Of a DNA stretch of 64,000 bases, positions 23,261 through 34,619 are shown piece after piece. The stretch covers positions 186,001 to 250,000 of the forward strand of contig JABANP010000008.1 of the NCBI GenBank assembly GCA_013115135.1, given 5' to 3'. Source of the stretch: Perkinsus olseni (lineage: Eukaryota; Perkinsozoa; Perkinsida; Perkinsidae). Both the position numbers and the translations under genes were made by a program. Numbering within the stretch: position 1 is the first letter of the stretch; every line of letters starts with the position of its first letter. The notes below the pieces were generated by a model. That model was not told the origin of the DNA. It saw only the letters and a list, made by a program, of their open reading frames with translations, and did no database searches.

Positions 23261-24355
23261 ATGAGTACTAATCCTATGAATCCTATCAATGCCTTCGCCT
23301 TCGCCTTACTCGAGGAGCTCGAACCGGAGCATTCCTCTGACTACGTTACCAATACTGTAGTGAGTCCGCTGTCGCTCTTCCAGACCATGGCTATTGCGGC
23401 ATATGGTGCCCAAGAGGGTAAGACTCTCGACGGCTTGCTCAACGTCACCCATGCTGAAGACCTGGAACAGCTTTGTGATATCAGCCGTGACTTTAGTCGC
23501 TCCGGCGGCGACCGTGATGTGCTGCTGTCCGCCAATGCTGTCTGGTCGCCTTACCTCACGGAGTCCTTCATAGACGATGTCAAGACTAATTTGAATGCAG
23601 AAGTGTTCCCTGAGGTCCCCAATAAGGACCTCATCAATGCCTGGGTTGACCGGAAGACGAAGGGCATGATCAAAAACTTGCTGTCCGATGATCCGCCCGA
23701 CGGTGCAACTCTGGTCAATGCTGTACATTTTAAAGATCAGTGGAAGACAGCGTTCATGAAAACCTTCACTCGAGAGGCCGACTTCCACGCCCGGAAAGAT
23801 GAGCCACCTGTGAAGGTTGAGATGATGGTCGCTGCGAGCCCCTATGGTGATACTAGACAGAAAGGCTTTGATTATTACGCCGACGATAAAGTGCAAGTGG
23901 CAGAGGTCCCTTATGCTCATGAAGACTATGATGCTCTAGTAGCCTTGCCGGCTGAGGGGGTGTCCGTTGATAATTTCGTGGCGCGTGACTTTGACACCTG
24001 GTGTGAGGGGATGCAGCACAATAAGGAGGGTAGTATTTCATTCCCCAAGTTCAAGGCGGAGTATGGCGTGCGGGATATGACGAGCGAGTTCGAGCGCATG
24101 GGCTTGGTGTTGGATGGAGACTACAGTAAGATGGGCCCGGGGCTGCGGGTCGGCTCGGTACTTCACAAGGCGGTTATGAAAGTAGACGAGGAGGGTACCG
24201 AGGCCGCAGCAGCATCAGCGATGGTGATGCTAACGGCGATGCCTATCGATCCTCCCTTCCATATGGTGTGCAACAGGCCCTTCATGTTCATAGTGAGGCA
24301 CAAACCCACTAACAGCATCGTTTTCATTGCCAAGATTCGTAATCCGACTATTTAA
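23261..24355 (+). CDS. Serpin (serine/cysteine protease inhibitor), intracellular type
   Basis: Single-exon gene of about 364 residues, a normal serpin core length. It starts MSTNPMNPINAFAFALLEEL; an upstream in-frame GTG at 23213 is less likely. Family signatures are NTVVSPLSLFQTMAIAAYGA, LLSANAVW, NAVHFKDQWKTAF and SISFPKFKAEY. The hinge is DEEGTEAAAASAMVM and the C-terminal signature CNRPFMFIVRHKPTNSIVFI. The Ala-rich hinge is of the inhibitory type. Counting from the hinge Gly as P15 places P1 at the Ala of MLTAMPID, which would favour elastase-like targets, but the exact P1 is uncertain. No signal peptide is visible at the chosen start, so it is probably cytosolic unless an upstream exon adds one. 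No introns, unlike its neighbours. Confidence 0.92.
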   Translation: MSTNPMNPINAFAFALLEELEPEHSSDYVTNTVVSPLSLFQTMAIAAYGAQEGKTLDGLLNVTHAEDLEQLCDISRDFSRSGGDRDVLLSANAVWSPYLTESFIDDVKTNLNAEVFPEVPNKDLINAWVDRKTKGMIKNLLSDDPPDGATLVNAVHFKDQWKTAFMKTFTREADFHARKDEPPVKVEMMVAASPYGDTRQKGFDYYADDKVQVAEVPYAHEDYDALVALPAEGVSVDNFVARDFDTWCEGMQHNKEGSISFPKFKAEYGVRDMTSEFERMGLVLDGDYSKMGPGLRVGSVLHKAVMKVDEEGTEAAAASAMVMLTAMPIDPPFHMVCNRPFMFIVRHKPTNSIVFIAKIRNPTI

Positions 24356-24492
24356 AAGGACTTTTTGTAGCAGAAAGATTTCTCCTGTGGGGCTAGTGGT
24401 GTTGAGCTACAGTGATCGCGGGCTCTCTTGTCGCTTCATTGCTATCATGGATATGCCTTCACGCGGGTCCTCTGCAGTTTCTACGTTGGACG

Positions 24493-25331
24493 ATGTCCAG
24501 TCCTGACCATAATGACACGTCGGTCTCGGACCCCTCGTTGAGGCCTGCTGCTCATGAGGGAGAGCCCCGTAGCGCTATGGACGTGGCAGACGACCTCCTC
24601 AACCACCTCACAGCCACACAGCTGCTCTACACCCTGCATCGAGTTCACCATCTCTGCTATCATGTAGTGAAGGGAAGCTAGTGGTAGGATGCGCTAGCGC
24701 GGACATGATTTTGTGGTCAGGCCCCCGGAGAAGGCGAGGGAGCTCCTTAATGAGGACCCTAACCTGTCACTTGCTCTCATTCATGCACACTACCTTCTGG
24801 GTGTCACCACAGGAGAGCGTCTCCTGCCTCTCACTGCGGATGAAGTAGGGGCCTCGTTCGTGTAACAAAGCGGACAGTAGTATCTATTTTAGGTGAGCCT
24901 AGCAAAGGACCGGCTGCAGCAGATCAGGACCCAGGGCGCAGTGGCAGCTTCGGAGTCTGCAGTCCAGCCAATGCCCTTCTACAGTCAGCAGGCTCCCCAG
25001 GCACGACTGAACTTCAAACAGTGGTACTATACTGCAGCCCGCGGATAACTTTTCGTGTAACGCTATATCGGCTTTAGCTCCCGTCGACCGCTCCCGGTGC
25101 CTCCTACGGACGATAAGCTCGATCATCTAGCTAGGGAGATATCCGAGCTCACAGGCTCGAAAATCGCCGCTGATACCGAGAGTATCCTTAGCCGCATTAG
25201 GGGACCTGTCACCGGAACAGATCGGCTCTTTACCCGAGGAGGTCCAGGCGCAGGTGCTGGAACTCTTGCAAGGGGCGCTGAGTGATGTTGAGCCATCCTC
25301 CACAGTGTTTCACTCTTATACGTATGTATGA
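24493..25331 (+). CDS. CstF-64-like hinge and C-terminal domain protein without visible RRM
   Basis: Multi-exon gene. Exon 1 reads MSSPDHNDTSVSDPSLRP and then a helical segment (LNHLTATQLLYTLHRVHHLC). After a short intron comes PEKARELLNEDPNLSLALIH, matching the CstF-64 hinge in which CstF-77 and symplekin bind. The last exon carries ALGDLSPEQIGSLPEEVQAQ and VLELLQGAL, matching the C-terminal three-helix domain (PEQIxxLPxxQRxxIxxL). An RNA-recognition motif is normally N-terminal in this family, and I see none upstream as far as the serpin stop 140 nt away. Probable role: 3'-end processing of mRNA, nuclear. The join into the last exon (about 25200) needs either an intron ending at TTAG or a 1-nt shift. 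Confidence 0.6.
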
Positions 25332-25449
25332 TTCTAAATGAAGGAAGAATATAGCAGTGTTGTATGTAGGGGAGTAGGCCAGTGAGGAGCAGGAATTTCG
25401 TGGCGCGCGGTGATTTCCCTGACAGCTTGCATTCCTTCTCTGTCTCCTG

Positions 25450-28242
25450 ATGACCTTTCCTCCATCAATACCATCAGTGCCGCGGTATAAGCTAGTCTTC
25501 TCACTAGCGACTATCATATCAGCAGGAATTACCGCCATACCTCTGTATGTAGCACCGAAGACCGCGTGGTATGCTTACCTTTCGGTAATCCAAGGGCAAC
25601 TATTCACTTACCGAGCCCGAATAGCTCCATCAGAGCGTCTTCGGTATAGGGTCTCAGCGTTTCGCAGTAGGCAGTGTTTTGCTGTCTTTCGACTAGACAG
25701 GATGAGCAGCTTTTGTTGTGAGTACTCCGGCTCCTCTCTGACTGGTTTTTCTCGTTCAGATTATCGGTCCGATATTCTCCAACTTCGCTGTCAAGTTCAA
25801 TTGGCCTGCCATCAACAGCTTTGCGAGGACCAGTATTATCGGCCGTTGGCTCGGTACAGGGTTGGGCTGTCTGGCGCACTTCATTGTCGATGAGATGGGT
25901 GGCGGCACCTACTACAAGCTTTGGGCTATACTATTCTTCCTACCTGTTACTTACTTCTTCTGTATGTCACAGTCGAGTGGCGGATGCAAGTTGAGTGAAC
26001 TCATCATGGGCCAAACATCACTGGTCTCCTCTGGTGTTGCCGTCCTCTGGTTCGTCAACAATGGTTACAAAGAGGGAACTGCCTTTGCAGTGTTCCAAAC
26101 TTTCGGTACCATCACGTCATTCGTCATCCTCCAGCTACTTCATGTCACCCACCTCCTCCCTGCCGACAGCCCTCCGCCCTTTCAACGGTTCAGCTACTCG
26201 GCAGCCAACCTCTACGACGTCATGACATCCTATATAATGTCTGGTGATGAGCACACGAGACTTCTGTGCTCAGCTTACCAGGACTTCCTTCAGTCGTGCG
26301 TCAGTATCGCCTCGCATCCAGGATATGCTAATGTCGACGCGGCAGCGTGGTATATGGCAGCGGACTTATTTTCGCTACGGCAAAATCTGAAGTCGGGCAA
26401 GTTCTCCGATCTTATTTTACAAAACTACTGGCAGCCGATGGCCGCTGATCTGCTGGAGCTCAGAAGCAGTGTGGGTCTGGTGCTGCGGTCCATATATGAG
26501 AAGGACCAAACACTGAGGGAGAGGGCAGACGGTATCAACCTACGAGATCGGGCTAAGGTCTTCGAAGCCCATCTGTTGGAAGTCAACCGCAGCGCGGCTC
26601 GTCAAGTCGCTGCCGGTGACATCGAACCCCCGGATGGCAACGAGTTCATGAGGTTCCAGTCGGCTTTGGGCGCGGCGTTCTACTTCGCCTGTCGAGCTCA
26701 GGACTATAGAGACGCCAGTCTGCAAATGCGAGCGAAGAAAAACGAACAGGTGAGTTCGGCTTAGCTGTGCTGCTGTCGAGTCATCTGACTTTTCTTCAGG
26801 CTGAGAAATACTCCTGCCATCCCTTCGCGGCCTTCGTTGAGTGGTGGGAGGCCTGGTGGGCAGAGCCTTTCTTCAAGCGTCTCAATGAAGGTGGCGGCGC
26901 CCGGCCTACGTTGATATTTGCCGCTCGTTTTACCCTCGCTGTTGTGATTGGTGAAGTTGTTCTTGTTGTTGGTCAGCACTACAGCGATGGTGTTCGTCAG
27001 CACGGTCTGTGGGGTATCCTTCCTGTTTACCTCTGCTTCCTACCTACGTGTGGAGCCTCTCTGCTAAGAGGGAGCCGTCGAGCCATCGGAACCATCTTGG
27101 GTGCCTGTGTTAGCGTGCTCTGCCTCTTTGTTAACCCGCACGACCCCGCGGCCATCTTCGTGGAGATGATAATTGTGGTGTTCGTTGGCAAATTCGCCAG
27201 CTCCTATGGTGGGATCGGCTATGCTGGCACGGTGTTTATTTTGACGTGGTTTGTCGTTTGTATGGGCCTTGCCATTGGTACGGAATTGTCGCCAGACCAG
27301 ATGATGCTCGCTGCTGCCTGGAGGGCTGGGCTCACAGCCGCGGGAGCTGTGTATGCTACGGTCTTCTCTGCGGTTTTCTTTCCGGTGTTCGCCGCTGCTC
27401 ACTACAAGCAAGCCACGGCGCACACAGTGGAAGAGCTCAGCAATGGTATCGAGGAAGCTGTCCTCCAACTGGTACGGGCTCGATCCGAGCTCAAGGATGT
27501 CTCTTTGAACGACCCAAGGGACGACTTCGGCCATGCTGTCTTCAAGTCGCTGAGCACTCGAGTGAAGTATAGAGAAGACGCGAGTGCCGAAGTCGCGGCT
27601 TTCGGTACGCTTCGATTGCCATCTCCAATGACCAAAAGGGTTCTGAGGAAACGCATGGATATCGACAAGCTCGCTTATGAAGCGTTGGTGCTGCATAACG
27701 CCTTGGTCACGGCGACCCTTTCCGTTACTGGTCCAGCGGCGCAGATGCTAGATCGCATCGTGCCTTGTGTAAGGGACTTCGGCCTATCATTGCACTCGTC
27801 TTCAGAGAGGCTCTTCGAGGCTCTTAACGAGGATAAAGATGTGCCACCTCCGAAGGATGATGTCAAAGTAGCGGCCCAGATGTGTTTAAGTACTTTCTTG
27901 GATGCCAAGGACCGCTTGATAGAACACTGCATGGCTGGCTCGGAGCAAGCGGCGGATATAATCTCCTCTGGTGGCTTCCGAGTCTACTACTTGGTGTATG
28001 CTCTATCGGTCTTCGCAGAGTCGTGGGCTGGGGTTGAGAGCCGACTATTTAGCGACCAGCCTCCAATGGAAATGGTGACGGAGTCTGACGACTCCGAGAC
28101 TTCTGTGTCTACCGCTGACTCCACTGACGATATCTCTCAGCCTAGAGCAAGTGAAGTTACGAGACAGAGGATGCTCTCCACGTTCTCTCAAAGGGGCAGG
28201 CCGAAGTACTCCACTGGCCCCTGCTATTACAGTTTTTATTGA
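25450..28242 (+). CDS. FUSC-family (aromatic acid exporter-like) membrane protein, copy 1
   Basis: Three exons give an open frame of 855 codons: 25450-25584, 25760-26749 and 26800-28242, with introns of 175 and 50 nt (the latter GTGAGTTCGG...TTCTTCAG). Starts MTFPPSIPSVPRYKLVFSL. Architecture: an N-terminal membrane block (LWAILFFLPVTYFFCMSQ; LVSSGVAVLWFV; FQTFGTITSFVILQLLHV), a long soluble helical middle, a second membrane block (FAARFTLAVVIGEVVLVVGQ; GASLLRGSRRAIGTILGACV; IIVVFVGKFASSYGGIGYAG; TVFILTWFVVCMGLAIG), and a helical C-terminus rich in Ser/Asp. The duplicated membrane/soluble layout is that of fusaric acid resistance/ArAE and plant ALMT relatives, so organic-anion efflux is likely; the substrate is unknown. 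Confidence 0.78.
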
Positions 28243-29079
28243 AGACGAGTTTGCCACAGTAGTGTCGCAAGAGAAGTTTCTTTTCTAGTGAAATTGTCTC
28301 AGTATACTACTCTAAGAATTTATTAAAAATTTATGTACGGACTATCAAAGATAGTCTAGCCACTTCGTGGCCATAACAACTTTAGTGGTAGTGACGTCGA
28401 TTCTTTCCCATTCTGCTACCAGCCATTTTCAAACCAGACAAATATTCTGGAAGTATGAGTCAAAAACATATAGAAGTCCTTACTGCCACCTCTCTGAGGT
28501 CACTCTAACAACAACGGCAGCCCGGTAATGTGCGGCCGATCATGACGGCTATCCGTCTAAGGACTGTGCCCCTCTCACTCTGAGCCCTTCTCTTCAGTTC
28601 TATTGTATCACTAACGTCTAACAGCAGGTATTGAGTCCCCTATCAGCTATCAATTTTTTGACTATTCTCAGTTTCCAACCTGTTTAGTCCATTCAGGAGA
28701 TTCACTGTGACTGCGGTCCACTACTCAGCCTTCTGGGTATTTGAATTCTTTCTGCTATTTCCTTGTTTCTGCATGTGCCTATCGTGTTGTGCGTCTCCGC
28801 TCCTCGTGCCGTGTCCCTCTGCTTGACAATGTCCTCCTGAGTGAGCTTAGACTTTCCCCATGTGGAGCACCCGACGGGTTCTGGATCAGCTTACTTAATC
28901 AATTGGGGCTTCTACAGTAGGCCCTGAGTGGACACGCGCGTTCACATTGCCACGTCACCTCTGCTGATATTCTGCTCTGCTTTCCGACTTGTCCAGGCGG
29001 GCTCTCCCTGATCCCGAGGTCTTGGCACACAGTATACTGTTCATCGGCAGTTTGTGTTGTCTCAATTTAATTCACACTG
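28243..29079. other. Intergenic stretch between FUSC paralogues
   Basis: About 840 bp with no coding frame that I can support. It is T-rich in places. It must contain the terminator of copy 1 and the promoter of copy 2. It does not visibly match the upstream region of copy 1, so the duplication left little recognisable flank. Confidence 0.4.
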
Positions 29080-32055
29080 ATGACGTTCCCGCCGACGTTA
29101 CCAACAGTGCCGCGATATAAGTTACTTTTCTCATTGCTTACTATTATACCGGCAGGGATTACCACCATACCTCTTTACTTGGCACCGAAGTCATCATGGT
29201 ACATTTACCTCTCAGTAAGATGAGGGATCTGCATGAGACCAGCCTTCGAGCCGCACGCGTGTGGACCAGCGGGTGTCGTGCATAATAGATGTATCCATTC
29301 ATTACATGGGAGCAATCCGAGAGACGTCGCGTGTTGGGCTACATTCGGGTCTGGGTAGACATTGCAGCTTCTTACGCCAGTCGATGGGGCAGAGGGGGTC
29401 CATCTTTTAGGGCGCTTCATTATACTTGGACATTAGAGCACAATGTTCGTCCAAAGGCTGTGTAGTAGCATTTGAGTATAGCAGCCCCCCGTGAATGGTG
29501 TGACGAGCAATTTCAATAGCTGTCAACAGGAATGTCTGACTACCCTACAGACCGCTCCACTTTCTCCCCCCTCAGATCATCGGCCCTATATTCGCCAATT
29601 TTGCTGTTAAGTTCAACTGGCCGGCCATCGACGCCTTCGCGAGGACCGGCATTATTGGTCGATGGTTGGGCACTGGACTAGGCTGTCTAGCGCACTTCAT
29701 TGTCGATGAGATGGGTGGCGGCACCTACTACAAGCTTTGGGCTATACTATTCTTCCTACCTGTTACTTACTTCTTCTGTATGTCACAGTCGAGTGGCGGA
29801 TGTAAGCTGAGCGAACTCATCATGGGCCAAACATCACTGGTCTCCTCTGGTGTTGCCGTCCTGTGGTTCGTCAACAATGGTTACAAAGAGGGAACTGCCT
29901 TCGCACTGTTCCAAACCTTTGGGATCATCACCTCGTTCGTCCTCCTCGAGCTACTTCATGTCACCCACCTCCTCCCTGCCGACAGCCCTCCGCCCTTTCA
30001 ACGGTTCAGCTACTCGGCAGCCAACCTCTATGACGTGATGACGTCCTATATAGTGTCCGGTGATGAGCACACGAGACTCTTGTGCTCAGCCTATGACGAC
30101 TTCCTAGACGCATGTCTCAGTATCGCCTCTCATCCTGGACCCGCTGACATCGAAACACCAGCGTGGTATATGGCAGCTTATCTGTTCTCTCTGAGACAAA
30201 ATCTGAAGTCGGGTAAGTTTTCTGATCTTATCTTACAAAACTACTGGCAACCAATGGCCGCTGATCTGCTGGAGCTCAGAAGCAGTGTGGGTCTGGTGCT
30301 GCGGTCCATATATGAGAAAGACCAAACACTGAGGGAGAGGGCAGACGGTATCAACCTACGAGATCGGGCTAAGGTCTTCGAAGCCCATCTGTTGGAAGTC
30401 AACCGCAGCGCGGCTCGTCAAGTCGCTACCGGCGACATCGAACCCCCGGATGGCAACGAGTTTATGAGGTTCCAGTCGGCTTTGGGCGCGGCGTTCTACT
30501 TCGCGTGTCGAGCTCAGGATTATAGAGACGCCAGTCTGCAAATACGAGCGAAGAAAAACGCACAGGTAAGTTCGGGTGAGCTGTGCTGCTGTCGGGGCAT
30601 CTGACTTTTCTTCAGGCTGAGAAATACTCCTGCCATCCCTTCGCGGGCTTCGTTGAGTGGTGGAAGGCCTGGTGGGCAGAGCCTTTCTTCAAGGGTCTCA
30701 ATGAAGGTGGCGGCGCCCGGCCTACGTTGATATTTGCCGCTCGTTTCACCCTCGCTGTTGTGATTGGTGAAGTTGTTCTTGTTGTTGGTCAACACTACAG
30801 CGATGGTGTTCGTCAGCACGGTCTCTGGGGTATCCTTCCTGTCTACCTCTGCTTCTTACCTACGTGTGGGAGCCTCTCTGCTGAGAGGGAGTCGCAGGGT
30901 AATCGGCACCCTATTGGGTGCGCTGGTCAGCATCATATGCCTTCTCGCCAACCCGCACGACCCCGGCGGCCATCTTCGTGGAGATGATAATTGTAGTGTT
31001 CGTTGGCAAATTCGCCAGCTCTTATGGTGGGATCGGCTATGCTGGGTCCGTGTTTACTCTGACGTGGTTTGTCGTTTGTATGGGCCTTGCGATTGGCACG
31101 ACATCCCCGAAAGGACGAGATGATGATTGCTGCTGCCTGGAGAGCTGGCCTCACTACCGCGGGCGTCATTTATGCTACGGTCTACTCAGGAGTCTTCTTT
31201 CCGGACTTCGCCGCTGTCCACTATAAGCAAGCTACGGCTCATGCCATCAGGGAGGGCTGCGATGGCGTGGAGCAAGCTGTGCACCAGCTGATACAGGCTC
31301 GGTCGAAGGACAAAGGTGACTTTTCTCTGGTCGACCCTCGGACGGAGTTTGGCCATGCCGTGTTCAAGTCATTGAGCACTCGAGTGAAGTACACAGACGA
31401 CGCCACTGCCGAAGTTGCGGTTCTTGGTACTCTTCGCCTGCTATCCCCTATGACGAAGAGGGTCCTGTTGAAGCGTCATGATATCGACAAGCTCACCAAT
31501 GCCGCGTTGGTGTTGCACAACTCTCTAGTCTCGGCGACTCTGTTTGTTACGGGCCCCGCGGCTGAGATGCTGGATGCGATATTGCCTGGTCTTCGGAATT
31601 TTGCCTTCTCATTGCGATCCTCGTCGGAGCGGCTTTATAAGGCTATCAACGAGGAGAGCAACTTGCCACCGCTGAAAGATGATGTTAACGTGGCCGCCCA
31701 AGTGTGCTTGGATGCTTTCCTGCATGCCAAGGATCGGCTAGTAGAGGATTGCATGGCTGGCTCAGAGAGGGCGGCGGATATAATCTCCTCAGGTGGATTC
31801 CGAGTCTACTACTTGGTGTACTCCCTGACGGTCTTCGCGGAGTTGTGGACCGGTGTCGAAAACCGACTCATTGGTCAGCAGCCCCCAGTGGAGATGGTGG
31901 GCACGGCTATCATGCCTTCGGATGCATCAACGTCGACCACTGATGACGAAGATTCCCGGGAGCGCATCCCTGAAGCTGCTCATGAAGACTCTAGACAGAG
32001 GTCACTGTCCACCCTGTCGCGTAGAGGCACTCGAGATGTCCACTACGATGTTTAG
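29080..32055 (+). CDS. FUSC-family membrane protein, copy 2 (three 1-nt frame breaks)
   Basis: Tandem paralogue of the 25450 gene with identical exon design: exon 1 29080-29214 (135 nt, as in copy 1), intron 361 nt, exon 2 29576-30565 (990 nt, as in copy 1), intron 30566-30615 (50 nt), exon 3 30616-32055. Exon 2 is almost identical to copy 1 at DNA level, while exon 1, the long intron and the C-terminal half of exon 3 differ clearly. Compared with copy 1, exon 3 carries single extra bases at 30868-30870 (GGG), 30961-30966 (CCCCGG) and 31110-31112 (AAA). Together they restore the frame, so about 80 codons are read out of frame unless corrected. Read through the breaks, all membrane segments are conserved. 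Confidence 0.75.
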
Positions 32056-32679
32056 TCACCGCTACACCCGACTAGCCACCACGAGAGGGTGGTCGGGAAA
32101 TCTCCAATCTGTTTTGATGAACTTGTCATTGAGTAGCTAAGCCTTTCAAATACTGTCTCTTAGAAATGATATTACTAAGGTTGGTTTTATCGGTACCCTA
32201 ATTCTCATCGTATAATATTTTCATTTTTGACTGATGTTCTGATAGTGTTGATCAATGCATCAATCATTGCTGAACCTGCTGAGCTATTCTGATGGGCTGC
32301 TGGCTCGATCGTCAGCCCCATCGAGGAACGCTCGCAGGGATTCGTACTACATTCTTAGTCTTTCACTGTTCTGTTGTGGCTGTTTCTGGTGATACCTGTT
32401 GAGAGAGCAAGGACTCCTCGACTGACGGGGGCCTCTATTCTCAACCCTGCTGATCTCAGTCACCGTGTTGGTTGTGTTGTAACAATGCTCATGCGGGACA
32501 CTGACGGTGCTTTGCTTGGAAGTCCATGCTCCTAGGTTCTCCCCTACGTTCGCCGGAGCTTAGAGATCTAGTAGTCTGAGAGGCAATAGCTAGCTTTCTC
32601 TCATTCTGAAGAGCCTACCTGAGTACCGACGTCGGTATTCACATCGAATCAAGGACTTCCTTTCTTCGTGTATTATGCC
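32056..32679. other. Intergenic stretch, nothing recognised
   Basis: About 620 bp between FUSC copy 2 and the FkbM gene, AT-richer than the coding regions, without supported coding frames or RNA genes. Confidence 0.4.
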
Positions 32680-34397
32680 ATGCTGAAGCATCTTGCTCTA
32701 TTCTACACCGTCCCAGCATCACACGGGGCATTCGATTTCGACGAATCGATGCTGCAAGCGCTTGGCCACACTCGCGACTTCCTCAATAGGACTGTTTTTG
32801 ACGGCGACATGGCCTATGGTGCTCATGGTTTCACTTGGGGAGCAGCGGTTGGTCAGGAGCCTTCAGTATGCTTCATGAGCATCGGACACTTTTCCCACGC
32901 TTACTTCGAACAGTTAGCGATGCAGTACCGAGACTTACCTCTTGCTGTCATCGAACCTGACGTCTTTCAAGAGTTCTCTGAACCCTACTTGAGGAGGGTG
33001 AGGGAGTTAACCAAGAGGAAGATCGTAAGCTACCCAGACGTAAAGTCTGTGCAGCACCTCACGGGTCACTGTGACGTCGTCGTGTTCTCGCACGACTCAC
33101 TTCGATTCTCGTTTGAGAAGATCAAGCCTTTACTGGAGGCTCGGCAGGAGATTGTCCTTCTATTCAACCTCAACGGGTGTACGCGGGAGACTTCAACAGA
33201 GCTGACTGATAACTACCAGTGTGAGCTTCTGCTCTCCCTCTGGCGTCACAGCATCTGCGGTATGAAGGAGGCTGATGCTGGCTGCACTGACCTGCTCTGT
33301 CTGTGCCACGCTCCAGCAGAGGCGGTCGTCGATACGTTTGCTGAAGCGATCGACTGCGAAGAGTTTTCCTGTCGAGTGCAGATGCTCCTCGAGGCAAATC
33401 CCAGTGGCACCAGGACTGGTTCGTCTACCACAACGTTCTCAAGTACCTTCCCTCGGAGAGGCTCCGCGGGACGTTCCTTGACATCGGGGCAGCCGACCCT
33501 TTCCTGTTGTCCAATAGCGTGGTCTTTGAGAGATGTCTTGGTTGGCAGGGGGTCTGTATTGAACCCAACCCGAGAGCCGCTGTGCTGCTTGATGTCTACC
33601 GGGAGAACTGTACCGTGGTGCCAGTTTGCCTGTGGTCCAACGACTCTGAGTGGAGCTTCGAACAAGGCCTGGAGCTCTCCACTTTGCATTCGCCGAGCGA
33701 AGGCAAGTGGACGGAATCTTGGGTCGATGAGGATACGTGGCGGAGGGAAGGATTCATGGCATTGAGGCGTGCACAGACTAGCGCGATTGGCGGGGTTAAT
33801 CTGTATGATGCCAAGTGTTTTACATTGAGATCCCTGAGTGCCATGCTTGGAGGAATTCATGCCGATGTTATATCGGTTGATGTGGAGGGTGCTGAGGTGA
33901 TATCCCTCCACCTCTTCGCCATGTTGGCGACCCTTCCTTGGCATGTGTATAGTACCGAGTTATTCTTGGCTTAGGTAGAGCTCTTCCGTGGCGTGGGAGA
34001 TCTATTCTCCCTTACTGGTGCACTCGTTGCTATAATCGAGACTCGAGGCGCCACCTCTTTCCAGATCGATCAACTGCTCATGCCCAGTGGCTACGTTAAA
34101 GTAAGGCCGCTGTTCGTACGGAACGGTCTACTGGAGTTCAGAGGAGTACCTAGATATCCGTTGGTGTCCGAATGGAGCCGCGGATGGCTTCCGTGTCGCT
34201 TATTGCAGAATCATCCTCCTCAGTTGGCGATGGTCGGCCAGGACAGCATCTTCGTGCATCTCAGTGTGTTGCAGTACTTGAAGAACGTATCGTACCCGAA
34301 CTCACTGCAGTCATCCTCTGGCCGACTGTGGACCTACGAGGCCTTCCAGAGGCGGTTTGCGGACCTTGATGAAGACGACAAACGGGAGGGAGTATGA
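32680..34397 (+). CDS. FkbM-family (Methyltransf_21) SAM-dependent methyltransferase with long N-terminal region
   Basis: Starts MLKHLALFYTVPASHGAF (ATG 32680). It has an N-terminal region of about 240 residues without a family that I can name, then the FkbM domain: SQWHQDWFVYHNVLKYLPSE, FLDIGAADPFLLSNS (SAM-binding loop), GWQGVCIEPNPRAAVLL and ADVISVDVEGAE. An intron of about 80 nt (33895-33974) joins GAE to VELFRGVGDLFSLTGALVAI and then IETRGATSFQIDQLLMPSGY, exactly where FkbM proteins continue. FkbM enzymes usually O-methylate sugars or small molecules. The frame changes near 33396 (GAGGCAAATCCC, a missing A or two extra bases) with no intron. A further segment in the same frame follows the TGA at 34395-34397 (to 34619) and may be a last exon after a tiny intron. 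Next to other glycan genes. Confidence 0.7.
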
Positions 34398-34619
34398 CAC
34401 GGGTTGAGCTCGGTCATCAGAGCGATTGCGAGTCTCTCGAGTCCGCGCCGGAAGCAGTGGAAAGAGCATCCTACCCTGCCCTCGCAGCTCCCTTTAGAGA
34501 CACTTGCTGCACCTGGTGGCCACTTGCCCATGAACTCGCGACCGTTCCCAAGTGGCTCAGGGCGCCATGCTACGTGTGAGTGCGAAAACCTCAAGAAAGT
34601 GTTGCGTGATCTGAGATAA

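Noticed and set aside
23306..23920. 204-codon minus-strand frame under the serpin
   Set aside because: Antisense shadow of a strongly conserved serpin exon; no domain.
25450..28242. Bacterial contamination, suggested by FUSC, DUF423, FkbM and DUF6259 families
   Set aside because: All these genes have in-phase GT-AG introns and sit among plainly eukaryotic genes and tRNAs.
33960..33980. TAG in frame in the middle of the FkbM domain, considered as stop-codon readthrough
   Set aside because: An intron from 33895 to 33974 removes it and restores the conserved VEGAE-VELFRG junction.
34395..34619. In-frame TGA followed by an open segment after the FkbM gene, considered as a second selenocysteine codon
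   Set aside because: No Cys/redox context around the TGA and no SECIS-like stem-loop seen downstream. A tiny intron or a normal stop explains it better.
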